NCBI GenBank assembly: GCA_041686935.1
Contig: JAWLCW010000001.1
Location: 1-64,000, forward strand
Origin: Mariniphaga sp041686935
Lineage (GTDB): Bacteria > Bacteroidota > Bacteroidia > Bacteroidales > Prolixibacteraceae
Reading direction: 5' to 3'
Length of the DNA stretch: 64,000 nucleotides
Each line of letters starts with the position of its first letter. Positions within the stretch are counted from its first letter, which is position 1. Both the position numbers and the translations under genes were made by a program. The notes under the pieces are model-generated. The model worked only from the letters and a program-made list of their open reading frames with translations, was not told where the DNA came from and did not search any database. This document shows positions 17,038-25,640 of the stretch, one piece after another.

Positions 17038-18213
17038 ATGAAAAAATATAATTTTAATGAAATTATACCGCGCAGCGGAACCAACTGCATAAAATACGAT
17101 GCAAGAGAATGGATGTTTAAAACAAACGATGTTTTGCCTTTATGGGTGGCCGACACCGATTTCCGCACTCCGGATTTTATTATTGAGGCCATAAAAAAAA
17201 GGGCAGAGCATGAAATATTCGGTTATACATTTAAACCCGATTCCTACTACAATTCGATTATTGGCTGGATGAAACGCCGCCATAACTGGGAAATAAAAAA
17301 AGAGTGGATTTCATTCAGTCCGGGAGTTGTGGCAGGTTTTACCATAGCCATCGAAACCTTTTCGAAACCCGGCGAAGATGTGATTGTGCAACCGCCGGTT
17401 TATTTCCCGTTTTTTGACAGTGTGAAGGGAACCAAACGTAAACTGATTGAAAATCCGCTGAAACTTGAAAACGGACGATTAACCTTCGATTTTGATGATT
17501 TGAAATCGAAAATTGATAAAAACACCAAACTGTTGCTGCTTTGCAATCCGCAAAACCCGGGAGGCATGGTTTGGACCCGAAACGAGTTGGAAGAACTTTC
17601 GGCCATTTGCCTTGAAAACGGTGTTATGGTAATTTCCGATGAGATTCATTCTGATTTGATTTTTTCCGGACACTCGCATATTCCGTTCACCACCCTCTCG
17701 GAGGAAGCGGCAAAAAACTCACTGGTTTGTATGGCTCCCAGCAAAACATTTAATATTGCCGGGCTGGCCTCGTCGCTGGTTATTATTCCTGATAAAACAA
17801 AACATACAGGTTACGAGCGGGCACTCAATGTAGGTCATCTGGGTATGGGAAATATTTTCGGCTCGGTAGCGTTGGAAGCTGCTTATGCTAGTGGAGATGA
17901 ATGGCTCGGGCAGTTGATGGATTATCTCTGGGAAAATTATCTTTTTCTTGAAAAATTTATGAAGGAACACCTGCCCAAAGTGAAGGTGATGAAGCCCGAA
18001 GCCACCTATTTGATCTGGCTCGATTTCAGGGAATACGGCATGAACGACGAAGAACTGATGAAATTCACAGTGGAAAAAGCAAAAGTGGGGCTTAACAACG
18101 GAGGACGTTTCGGTACAGGCGGCGATGGGTGGCTGCGACTGAATATTGGCTGCCCGCGGAGTGTGCTGGAGGAAGGATTGGTGAGGCTTAAAAAAGCGTT
18201 CAACCAGATTTAA
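17038..18213 (+). CDS. PatB/MalY-type PLP-dependent cystathionine beta-lyase / aminotransferase
   Basis: A 391-residue fold-type I PLP enzyme of the MalY/PatB group. Motifs: LPLWVADTDFRTP near the start, the NPQNPGG motif at 170-176, the PLP-contacting aspartate in ISDEIHSDL (D201), the PLP lysine K236 in APSKTFNIAGL, and the C-terminal arginine region LRLNIGCPRS. The group cleaves C-S bonds of cystathionine or cysteine conjugates. Pairing with the ComB-like phosphatase suggests sulfur-compound metabolism, but this is inference. Confidence 0.88.
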   Translation: MKKYNFNEIIPRSGTNCIKYDAREWMFKTNDVLPLWVADTDFRTPDFIIEAIKKRAEHEIFGYTFKPDSYYNSIIGWMKRRHNWEIKKEWISFSPGVVAGFTIAIETFSKPGEDVIVQPPVYFPFFDSVKGTKRKLIENPLKLENGRLTFDFDDLKSKIDKNTKLLLLCNPQNPGGMVWTRNELEELSAICLENGVMVISDEIHSDLIFSGHSHIPFTTLSEEAAKNSLVCMAPSKTFNIAGLASSLVIIPDKTKHTGYERALNVGHLGMGNIFGSVALEAAYASGDEWLGQLMDYLWENYLFLEKFMKEHLPKVKVMKPEATYLIWLDFREYGMNDEELMKFTVEKAKVGLNNGGRFGTGGDGWLRLNIGCPRSVLEEGLVRLKKAFNQI

Positions 18214-18515
18214 ATTCGCAAACGTCAATTTCACATACAGAGAAAAGAATTAACCGGGAAACCTCTCTGGTAAAAAACGAGGGTTGTTAAAATAAATTTT
18301 GCCCGTTTCATACAATAAGGTTTTTGCTTTCATCATATAACAAAAATTGCCTTGTTAAGTTCCGTTTATATGGAAGCTTCAATTCGGGGTAAAAAAAAAC
18401 ACCTGGTGCGCTAACCTTGCTAAAGGAAGGAACCAACCAGTTTAAAAACTTACAAAAGACATTTGTTGCGAACGCAGAAACGGGCTTTTTTCCCAAAAAA
18501 AATATTCTGTCAACT
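18214..18515. other. Convergent intergenic region without features
   Basis: About 300 bases between the convergent PatB and glycosyltransferase genes. I see no convincing gene, terminator or repeat in it. Confidence 0.5.
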
Positions 18516-19499
18516 CTAATAATGTTGATTAATCCATTGTACTGCCCGCTCAACATCTTGATCTTCCATGCAACGAAAATGCTTTTTTGGGCATTTGCGG
18601 AAACCCAGTTTGGAACAGGGACGACATCTTAATCCCGCCACCTCCATCATTTCAGAAGCCGGATGAGCCTGATAAGGAACCATTCCAAAATCAGGAACCG
18701 TATTTCCCCAAAAAGAAAGAACTTTCTTTTTGAAAGCAGCAGCAATGTGCATCAAACCGGTATCGTTTGAAAGCACAATATTGGCATCGCGCACCAGACT
18801 GGCCGACTGAAACAGGTTTATTTTTCCGGCAAAACTTAGAACATTCCCTTTGGTGGTTGAGAGAATGGCATCCGCATCGGCCTGTTCGGTTTTTCCACCA
18901 AGCAGGATCACAGGATAATCAGATCGATTACAAATTTCAACTGCTTTTTTAACCGGAAGTTTTTTAGTTGCCCACGTTCCGGAAATTACAAATGCAACAT
19001 AACCTTTTCGAAAGCCATCTGGCAATCCGGCAAGGGGAAAGTTCTGAACTTCAGGAATAAAAAAATCAAGTCCCTTCTGGTCGTTGGTCACATCGAAAAC
19101 CGAAAGAGTTTCCAGGTAGCGATCAACAATATGTTTTCGGGGCATCCGGTTAATTTTGAAATTTACCAGAAGGTACTTTTCAATATTTAGCTTTTTAAAA
19201 GTGAATGCCGGAATTTTCAGTCGGTTTTTAATGCGGCTACTGCGAATATTGTGATGCAGGTCTATAATATAATCAAACTGTTCTTCAAGGAGTTCCTCAA
19301 TTAACCCGTTCAGATTGTCCTTTAGTACATGTACTTTGTGGATAAAAGGATTGGCGGAAACAATTGATGCATATTTTTCTTTGGTAACAAAATGAATCTG
19401 TGAGTCAATGACCTGCTGATTCAAACAGCGCACTACAGGCGAAGTGAGAACAATATCGCCAATGGAACTCAACCGTATGACCAGGAACTTGATTTTCAA
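18516..19499 (-). CDS. Glycosyltransferase family 9 (heptosyltransferase-like)
   Basis: A 327-residue GT-B enzyme of family 9, which adds heptose or related sugars to the lipopolysaccharide core at the inner face of the membrane. Typical elements: FLVIRLSSIGDIVLTSPVVR at the start, IIDLHHNIRSSR, and the donor-binding SNDTGLMHIAAAF, with KVLSFWGNT after it. The cysteine-containing end (LRCRPCSKLGFRKCPKKHFRCM) is also typical of Bacteroidota members. Its start overlaps the atpC stop by 4 bases, so it is translated from the atpDC transcript. Confidence 0.88.
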   Translation of the reverse strand: MKIKFLVIRLSSIGDIVLTSPVVRCLNQQVIDSQIHFVTKEKYASIVSANPFIHKVHVLKDNLNGLIEELLEEQFDYIIDLHHNIRSSRIKNRLKIPAFTFKKLNIEKYLLVNFKINRMPRKHIVDRYLETLSVFDVTNDQKGLDFFIPEVQNFPLAGLPDGFRKGYVAFVISGTWATKKLPVKKAVEICNRSDYPVILLGGKTEQADADAILSTTKGNVLSFAGKINLFQSASLVRDANIVLSNDTGLMHIAAAFKKKVLSFWGNTVPDFGMVPYQAHPASEMMEVAGLRCRPCSKLGFRKCPKKHFRCMEDQDVERAVQWINQHY

Positions 19500-19738
19500 A
19501 TGGATTCCAGTAAAACAATTACATTATTCTCTTTATTCTCAACAATTCCACCGGTAATATCCCAGGTGTGCCGTCGATCATATTCGTCTATAACCCTGAT
19601 GGTTCCTTTTTCCAGGGTTGAAATAATCGGAGCATGGTTTCTCAAAATCTCAAACAATCCCTTGCTTCCCGGGAGCCTGATTCGTTTTATTTCGCCCTCG
19701 TATATTTTTTTTTCCGGTGTAATAATTTCGAGAAACAT
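19496..19738 (-). CDS. atpC: ATP synthase epsilon subunit, short form
   Basis: An 80-residue epsilon subunit with only the N-terminal beta-sandwich domain (LEIITPEKKIYEGEIKRIRLP, then GLFEILRNHAPIIST). The C-terminal helical hairpin that inhibits ATP hydrolysis in other bacteria is absent. It binds gamma in the F1 central stalk. It follows atpD after 15 bases and overlaps the glycosyltransferase gene by 4. Confidence 0.92.
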   Translation of the reverse strand: MFLEIITPEKKIYEGEIKRIRLPGSKGLFEILRNHAPIISTLEKGTIRVIDEYDRRHTWDITGGIVENKENNVIVLLESI

Positions 19739-19753
19739 GGTATAACTTTTTTA

Positions 19754-21259
19754 TTACTGACTGCCCAGAAGCATTTCCCCCTTTTCAATAGCTTCCTCAA
19801 TGGTACCAACCAGGTTAAAAGCATTTTCGGGGTATTTGTCCACTTCTCCGTTCAGAATCATATTAAAACCTTTTATGGTATCTTCAATGGAAACCAGCTT
19901 CCCTTCGAGTCCGGTAAACTGTGATGCCACAAAAAACGGTTGCGAAAGGAATCGCTGTGCACGGCGTGCCCGGTGCACCACAAGTTTGTCTTCTTCCGAA
20001 AGTTCATCCATACCAAGAATAGCAATAATATCCTGAAGCTCTTTGTACCGTTGAAGCAGGTGAATTACATTTTGGGTGCAGTTGTAATGATCGTCTCCAA
20101 CAATTTCGGGAGTTAGAATACGGGAAGAAGAATCGAGCGGATCAACCGCAGGGTAAATACCAAGTTCCACAATTTTACGACTGAGTACGGTTGTGGCATC
20201 GAGGTGAGCAAAGGTTGTTGCCGGCGCCGGGTCAGTGAGGTCGTCAGCAGGCACATAAACCGCTTGTACCGAAGTGATTGAACCGTGTTTCGTGGAAGTA
20301 ATCCGTTCCTGCATAATGCCCATTTCCGAAGCAAGTGTGGGCTGGTATCCCACTGCCGAGGGCATTCTCCCGAGAAGGGCAGAAACTTCTGAACCGGCCT
20401 GGGTAAACCGGAAAACATTATCAATAAAAAAGAGAATATCCCTTCCTTCGCCTGAATCTGCACTTTCATCGCGCAGACTTTCGGCAATGGCCAACCCGGA
20501 AAGGGCAACACGGGCACGGGCTCCGGGGGGTTCATTCATTTGCCCGAAAACCATTGCCAGTTTTGATTTTTTTAGTTTATCATGGTCAACTTTTGAAAGA
20601 TCCCATCCACCCTTTTCCATCGATTCCCGGAACTCGTCACCATAATCCACAATTTTTGCTTCAATCATTTCACGCAACAGATCGTTTCCCTCGCGGGTAC
20701 GTTCGCCAACACCTGCAAACACGGACAAGCCGCTGTGTGCCAGCGCAATATTGTTTATCAGCTCCTGTATTAGCACTGTTTTTCCTACGCCGGCTCCGCC
20801 AAAAAGTCCGATTTTTCCACCTTTTGCGTATGGTTCAATCAAATCAATCACTTTAATTCCGGTATATAAAACCTCGGTTTCTGTAACCAAATCTTCATAT
20901 CTGGGCGGGTCATTATGAATTTTAAAACCGTTTTTCGGGAGTTGTTCCAGCCCGTCAACTGAATCACCTGTCACATTCAGTAAACGTCCAAGCGAGTTTT
21001 CTCCCTTAGGCATACTAATGGGAATTCCTGTAGAAATCACATCCATTCCACGCTTCAGCCCGTCGGTCGAGTCCATTGCAATACAGCGAATAGTGTTTTC
21101 GCCGATGTGTTGCTGGCACTCTATTACCAAATTGTCTTTCCCTTCGCGCAAAATTTCAAGAGCGTCGTAAATGGTTGGAAGATCGCTTCCGTCTTTTTCA
21201 AAACTCACATCAACCACAGGACCTATTACCTGAATAATTTTTCCTTTGCTATGATCCAT
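19754..21259 (-). CDS. atpD: ATP synthase F1 beta subunit
   Basis: Catalytic subunit of F1-ATPase. The start at 21259 (MDHSKGKIIQVIGPVVDV) gives 501 residues and matches the family N-terminus; a longer frame adds 9 residues. Walker A is GGAGVGKT at 154-161, followed by GERTREGNDL, the Walker B region ILFFIDNVFRFTQAG and LLGRMPSAVGYQPTLA. The alpha, gamma, delta and F0 genes are not in the window, so atpDC is a separate cluster, as in many Bacteroidota. Confidence 0.97.
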   Translation of the reverse strand: MDHSKGKIIQVIGPVVDVSFEKDGSDLPTIYDALEILREGKDNLVIECQQHIGENTIRCIAMDSTDGLKRGMDVISTGIPISMPKGENSLGRLLNVTGDSVDGLEQLPKNGFKIHNDPPRYEDLVTETEVLYTGIKVIDLIEPYAKGGKIGLFGGAGVGKTVLIQELINNIALAHSGLSVFAGVGERTREGNDLLREMIEAKIVDYGDEFRESMEKGGWDLSKVDHDKLKKSKLAMVFGQMNEPPGARARVALSGLAIAESLRDESADSGEGRDILFFIDNVFRFTQAGSEVSALLGRMPSAVGYQPTLASEMGIMQERITSTKHGSITSVQAVYVPADDLTDPAPATTFAHLDATTVLSRKIVELGIYPAVDPLDSSSRILTPEIVGDDHYNCTQNVIHLLQRYKELQDIIAILGMDELSEEDKLVVHRARRAQRFLSQPFFVASQFTGLEGKLVSIEDTIKGFNMILNGEVDKYPENAFNLVGTIEEAIEKGEMLLGSQ

Positions 21260-21311
21260 CTGTTTTTTTAATTTGAAAAGCGGCAAAAGATACCGTTTTT
21301 TTTTCGCTGTT

Positions 21312-21319
21312 CAAAGTTA
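21312..21319 (-). promoter_or_regulatory. Putative -7 element of the atpDC unit
   Basis: The minus strand reads TAACTTTG, matching TAnnTTTG, in the 114-base gap upstream of atpD; the leader would be about 45 bases. Confidence 0.45.
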
Positions 21320-21373
21320 TAAAAAGTTTAATTTTTATTCCGGAAAAATATTAACCGAAAAGTTGAGATATAT

Positions 21374-22357
21374 TTATGTACTGCGTCCGAGCATCTTTTT
21401 ACTCAGAACAGATAAATGTTTTTTACGCGGTTCATTCACCGGGAGATTTTCCAGGATTTCTGCGGCTCGTGAGAAATAAAACTCAATTTTTTCTTCAACC
21501 AGCTTTTTTATACCCAGTTTGTTGTAAATACCGGTAACCGAATTGATTTTTTCTTCTGCATTGAAATTAGCTGCTTTAAGCCATTTTTCGAGTAAAATTT
21601 TGTTACTGTCCGATGCCTTTTCAAGAGCAGTAATCAGCAAATATGTTTTTTTATTCGCCAGAATGTCACCTCCGATTTTTTTCCCAAAAGTTTCCTGGTT
21701 CCCAAAAGTGTCAAGCCAGTCGTCCTGGAGCTGAAAGGCAAGCCCAAGATTAATTCCAAAATTGTAAAGCCTGGCTGCTGTTTCTTCGGGAGCACAGGCG
21801 AGAAGTGCACCTGCTTTAAGACTGCATCCAAGCAGTACGGCAGTTTTCAGTCTTATCATTTCAAGGTAATCTGCTTCAGTCACGTCCTGTAGATTTTCAA
21901 AGTCCATGTCATACTGCTGTCCTTCGCAAACTTCAAGAGCCGTTTCGGTAAACAATTTTGCAACCTCAAATAATTTTTCCGATTTAGATTCGAACAGGTA
22001 CTGATAAGACAAAAAAGCCATGGCATCGCCCGACAAAACAGCATTGTTTTCACTGAACTTAACATTGACTGTTGGCATGTTTCGTCGCATTTCTGCTTTG
22101 TCCATAATGTCGTCGTGCAGAAGGGTGAAATTGTGAAAAACCTCTACTGCAAGAGCAGCAGGCAAGGCTTTTTCCACATCTTCTGAAAAAAGGTTGTATG
22201 CCATAAGAAGCAAAACAGGGCGCAGTCGTTTTCCGCCTACAGCGAGCGAATAATCAATCGGGGCATACAATTCAGCAGGTTTCCGTCTATTTAATGTAAC
22301 CGAACGCCTGGCAATTTCATTGTTGATTAGATTCTGTAGTTTATCAATCGGGTACAT
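21374..22357 (-). CDS. Short-chain trans-polyprenyl diphosphate synthase
   Basis: A 327-residue isoprenyl diphosphate synthase that condenses allylic diphosphates with isopentenyl diphosphate. The two aspartate-rich motifs are DDIMD at 82-86 and DDWLD at 212-216, with GGKRLRP at 41-47. An aromatic residue (F77) five positions before the first motif is typical of enzymes that stop at C15-C20, so farnesyl or geranylgeranyl diphosphate is likely. It follows the RND-type gene after 3 bases. Confidence 0.88.
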   Translation of the reverse strand: MYPIDKLQNLINNEIARRSVTLNRRKPAELYAPIDYSLAVGGKRLRPVLLLMAYNLFSEDVEKALPAALAVEVFHNFTLLHDDIMDKAEMRRNMPTVNVKFSENNAVLSGDAMAFLSYQYLFESKSEKLFEVAKLFTETALEVCEGQQYDMDFENLQDVTEADYLEMIRLKTAVLLGCSLKAGALLACAPEETAARLYNFGINLGLAFQLQDDWLDTFGNQETFGKKIGGDILANKKTYLLITALEKASDSNKILLEKWLKAANFNAEEKINSVTGIYNKLGIKKLVEEKIEFYFSRAAEILENLPVNEPRKKHLSVLSKKMLGRST

Positions 22358-22360
22358 GGT

Positions 22361-24754
22361 TTATTCATTTTGATTGTTATCCTTTATTTTCAGCTCTTCC
22401 AGTTCAATGTCTTCCTCCTCATCGTAAATATGTAAAAGCGGCTCCTGGAAAGAACGTGTTGTGGTAAGTCTGTCGAGGCCGGTAAGCAAAGACGGAAGCA
22501 GAACCAGGTTGGAGGTTACGGCCACCAGTAATGTAAGGGAAACCAGAACACCCATGGCTACTGTTCCGCCAAAACCTGAAAGGGAAAAAATTCCGAAACC
22601 AAAAAAGAGAACCACAGAGGTATATAGCATGCTAACACCGGTTTCTTTCAACGCCAGAACAACCGACCGACGGATATCCCAGCCGGTGGCAATAAGTTCC
22701 TGCCGGTATTTGGCCAGAAAATGGATAGTATTGTCAACCGAAATACCAAAAGCAATGCTGAAAACCAAAATAGTTGATGCCTTAATGGGTATGTCGGCAA
22801 ACCCCATAATGGCAGCGGTAAATATCAACGGTATTACATTGGGGGTAAGCGACATAATAACCATTCGCCAGGAAGAAAACATGATAGCCATAAAAACAGA
22901 TATCAGAAATATAGCCAGCCCCAAACTTGTGAACAGGTTCCTGAGCAGATACTGAGTGCCTTTGAAAGAAGTTACACTGGAACCGGTTACTGTAACATCA
23001 TAATTATCAGAAGTAAACACGGAGTCGATAGCAGCGTTAAACCCGGCATAAAGCTCTTCCATCTTTTTAGTTCCCACGTCTTCCATTCTGATACTGATCC
23101 GGGTAACCTGCTTTGCACTGTCAACAAATGAACGCAGCATTCCGGCATCGTTTTCCCCAAGGCGGGCGTATTGCAGAATGAAATTTTGTTCTCGGCTGTT
23201 GGGAATACTGTAATAGTTTTCATGTCCGTTGTAAAAGGCCTGCTTCGAGAATTTCAACAGGTTCAGCAACGAAAGTGAAGGTGAAAGTTCAGGAAATTTT
23301 GCCAAGCTTTTTTCCAATTGATCAATTTTAGTAAACGTAGCCAGTTGCATCACCCCGCCGGGGCGTTTGGTATCAACCATTATTTCCAGTGGCATCAGCC
23401 CGTCAAAATTCGATTCAAAAAATTTCAGATCCTTGTAAATGGGATCGTGTTCCGGAATGTCGTCCACGATGTAACCTGAGCTTTTCATCAGGGTAATGCC
23501 GTAAAATCCGATTCCGAGAATAACCACAGCAACCACATAAACCGATTTCCGATGGCTTTCAGTAATATGAATCAGTTTGCGGATAATACCAGATACAAAA
23601 CGGTTGTTCAAATGGCTTACATGCCGCGTGGAAGGCGGCTCAATAAAACTGAAAATAATGGGGATAAGCAGCAATGACAAAACAAACAGACCCATAATAT
23701 TCAGGGAAGCTACAATTCCAAACTGCCTTAAAATATCGCTTTTTACAATCATAAAAGTTGCAAATCCAGCGGCCGTTGTCAGGTTGGTTAGAAATGTAGC
23801 GTTTCCAATTTTGATGATAACCCGTTGAAGGGCTTTGATCTTATTGCCATGACGTACATATTCGTAATGAAATTTATTGAGCATGTAGATGCTGTTGGGA
23901 ATTCCAATAACAATCAGCAGGGGTGGAATCATTCCTGACAAAATGGTAATTTTATAGCCAAATAATGACAACATTCCCATTGCCCAAACAACTCCTGTTA
24001 AAACAATTAATACCGGAAAAAACACAGCTTTGAACGACCTGAAAAAAAGAAACAGAACTACAATGCAAATAATCAGTGCAAGCACACTGAACATGTAAAG
24101 TTCTCTTTTTATCTGTATAGAATTAACAACCCTGATATAAGGTAAGCCGGAATAATGCAAATCCACTTGTTGTTTTTCTTCAAAGTCGCGGGCTATTTTC
24201 TGAATGGATTTTACCATTTTTTCCCGGTCTTTTGTGTGCATTTTGTCTTTGTTCACGGTAATAGCAATCAGGTAGGTATGTGTTTCAGGGTTGTAAACCA
24301 GTTTTCTGTAAAAGGGCAGACTTCTGAAAGTGTCGGCGTTTTTGTCAAGCTCGTACTGGGTAGAAAGAGTATCGGGGAAAAGTTCTTCAATTTCGAACCG
24401 GCGCTCTTCATTATTTCTCACAAGATTGTAACTGCTGGAAACGGAAAGCAGGTCTTCAACTCCTTCTACTTTTGAAAGTTTTGCACAAAGTTTTTCCCAC
24501 TCCCTGAACCGGTCAATCTGAAAAAAGTTTGAATCCTGGATTCCAATAATAATGATATTGCCCTCCTCTCCAAAAACCTCAACAAATTTCTGATAATCTT
24601 TAAATGCCTGATCTTTTTTGGGAAGCAATGAAGCGTATTCATAAGACATTTCAACCTTCCGGGCGTGGTAGCCCAAAAACAAGGTGATAATTGCCAAAGT
24701 AACAAGTAAAAATATTTTATTTCTGAGTATGATGCTCGAAACCTTCAGCCACAT
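22361..24754 (-). CDS. RND-superfamily (MMPL/HAE3-like) membrane exporter
   Basis: A protein of 797 residues from the ATG at 24754 (MWLKVSSIILRNKIFLLV); an upstream ATG at 24838 would overlap the preceding gene by 26 bases and adds no family features. There are two homologous halves, each with one helix, a large periplasmic loop and a five-helix sterol-sensing-like bundle. The segments FRSFKAVFFPVLIVLTGVVW and GISVDNTIHFLAKYRQEL are characteristic. The C-terminus is acidic. Members move lipids, hopanoids or hydrophobic compounds. Linkage to a polyprenyl synthase (3-base gap) suggests an isoprenoid or lipid cargo; this is inference. Confidence 0.85.
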   Translation of the reverse strand: MWLKVSSIILRNKIFLLVTLAIITLFLGYHARKVEMSYEYASLLPKKDQAFKDYQKFVEVFGEEGNIIIIGIQDSNFFQIDRFREWEKLCAKLSKVEGVEDLLSVSSSYNLVRNNEERRFEIEELFPDTLSTQYELDKNADTFRSLPFYRKLVYNPETHTYLIAITVNKDKMHTKDREKMVKSIQKIARDFEEKQQVDLHYSGLPYIRVVNSIQIKRELYMFSVLALIICIVVLFLFFRSFKAVFFPVLIVLTGVVWAMGMLSLFGYKITILSGMIPPLLIVIGIPNSIYMLNKFHYEYVRHGNKIKALQRVIIKIGNATFLTNLTTAAGFATFMIVKSDILRQFGIVASLNIMGLFVLSLLLIPIIFSFIEPPSTRHVSHLNNRFVSGIIRKLIHITESHRKSVYVVAVVILGIGFYGITLMKSSGYIVDDIPEHDPIYKDLKFFESNFDGLMPLEIMVDTKRPGGVMQLATFTKIDQLEKSLAKFPELSPSLSLLNLLKFSKQAFYNGHENYYSIPNSREQNFILQYARLGENDAGMLRSFVDSAKQVTRISIRMEDVGTKKMEELYAGFNAAIDSVFTSDNYDVTVTGSSVTSFKGTQYLLRNLFTSLGLAIFLISVFMAIMFSSWRMVIMSLTPNVIPLIFTAAIMGFADIPIKASTILVFSIAFGISVDNTIHFLAKYRQELIATGWDIRRSVVLALKETGVSMLYTSVVLFFGFGIFSLSGFGGTVAMGVLVSLTLLVAVTSNLVLLPSLLTGLDRLTTTRSFQEPLLHIYDEEEDIELEELKIKDNNQNE

Positions 24755-24812
24755 AGATACAAATTCATATAAAGAAAGTGCGAAAATAACAGAAATATTC
24801 GGATAATAAATT

Positions 24813-25529
24813 TCAATATTTTTTGCCGCCTGAATCAATCATTGGTACAAACCGTACAGGTAAAACACGCTCTTCGCGAATTTTTCCCTTCTTTTTTCGG
24901 AGTAAAACCAGATGTTGTACCGGATCGCTGCCCACCGGAATTATCATCCGTCCGCCTTCAGCCAGTTGCTCCTGCAAAGGTACAGGGACTTTGGTGGGAG
25001 CGCAGGTAACAATTATGGCATCAAACGGGGCATGTTCCGGCCAGCCCAGGTATCCGTCGCCGGTTTTACTCCAAATGTTATTGTACCCCAGTTCATCGAA
25101 CACTTTTCTGGATTTATTTGCCAACGTTTCAAAAATTTCAATGGTGAAAACCGAGTCGCACAATTCGGCAAGTATTGCAGCCTGGTAACCTGATCCGGTA
25201 CCAATTTCCAGCACCTTGTCGGTTCTTTTTAAATCAAGTACGTCGGTCATAAAAGCAACAATGTAAGGTTGTGAAATGGTCTGCCCTTCATCTATTGGCA
25301 GCGGTGAATCGGCGTAAGCATGGGGAATGTATTGCGAAAGCACAAATTTGTGGCGTTCTACTTTCCTGAATGCCTCCAGAACTTTTTCATCATTAATTCC
25401 GCGTGCTTCAATCTGTGTTTTTACCATCCGGTTGCGCAAGGCAAAAAAAGGGTCGGCATTTTGTGCACACGATAAAACAGGTAAAAATAATACAAGGAGG
25501 CAAAAAGGGAAAAATGTCCGAATTTCCAT
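24813..25529 (-). CDS. pcm: Exported protein-L-isoaspartate O-methyltransferase
   Basis: A 238-residue PCMT-family protein that methylates isoaspartyl residues using S-adenosylmethionine, starting repair of damaged proteins. The SAM motif is VLEIGTGSGYQAA; the family segments ADSPLPIDEGQTISQPYIVA and FDAIIVTCAPTKVP are present. The N-terminus MEIRTFFPFCLLVLFLPVLSC is an export signal with a possible lipobox cysteine at 21, which would place the enzyme in the periplasm. It is the first gene of the unit with the RND exporter and polyprenyl synthase. Confidence 0.9.
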   Translation of the reverse strand: MEIRTFFPFCLLVLFLPVLSCAQNADPFFALRNRMVKTQIEARGINDEKVLEAFRKVERHKFVLSQYIPHAYADSPLPIDEGQTISQPYIVAFMTDVLDLKRTDKVLEIGTGSGYQAAILAELCDSVFTIEIFETLANKSRKVFDELGYNNIWSKTGDGYLGWPEHAPFDAIIVTCAPTKVPVPLQEQLAEGGRMIIPVGSDPVQHLVLLRKKKGKIREERVLPVRFVPMIDSGGKKY

Positions 25530-25585
25530 GTCTGTAAATTTTCGTTTGTGAGGTTATACGGACAAAAACTGCCAGTGTTTCCGAT

Positions 25586-25618
25586 AAAAAAATCCCGCCA
25601 ATACTATATCAGCGGGAT
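25586..25618 (-). terminator. Intrinsic terminator after the PadR/PspC unit
   Basis: On the minus strand ATCCCGC pairs with GCGGGAT (25612-25618 with 25592-25598) and is followed by TTTTTT. Confidence 0.85.
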
Positions 25619-25640
25619 AATTGATAACAATTTGCTGTTT

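Noticed and set aside
18214..18515. Possible small gene on the minus strand near 18308-18556
   Set aside because: It overlaps the glycosyltransferase 3' end and has no domain or leader features.
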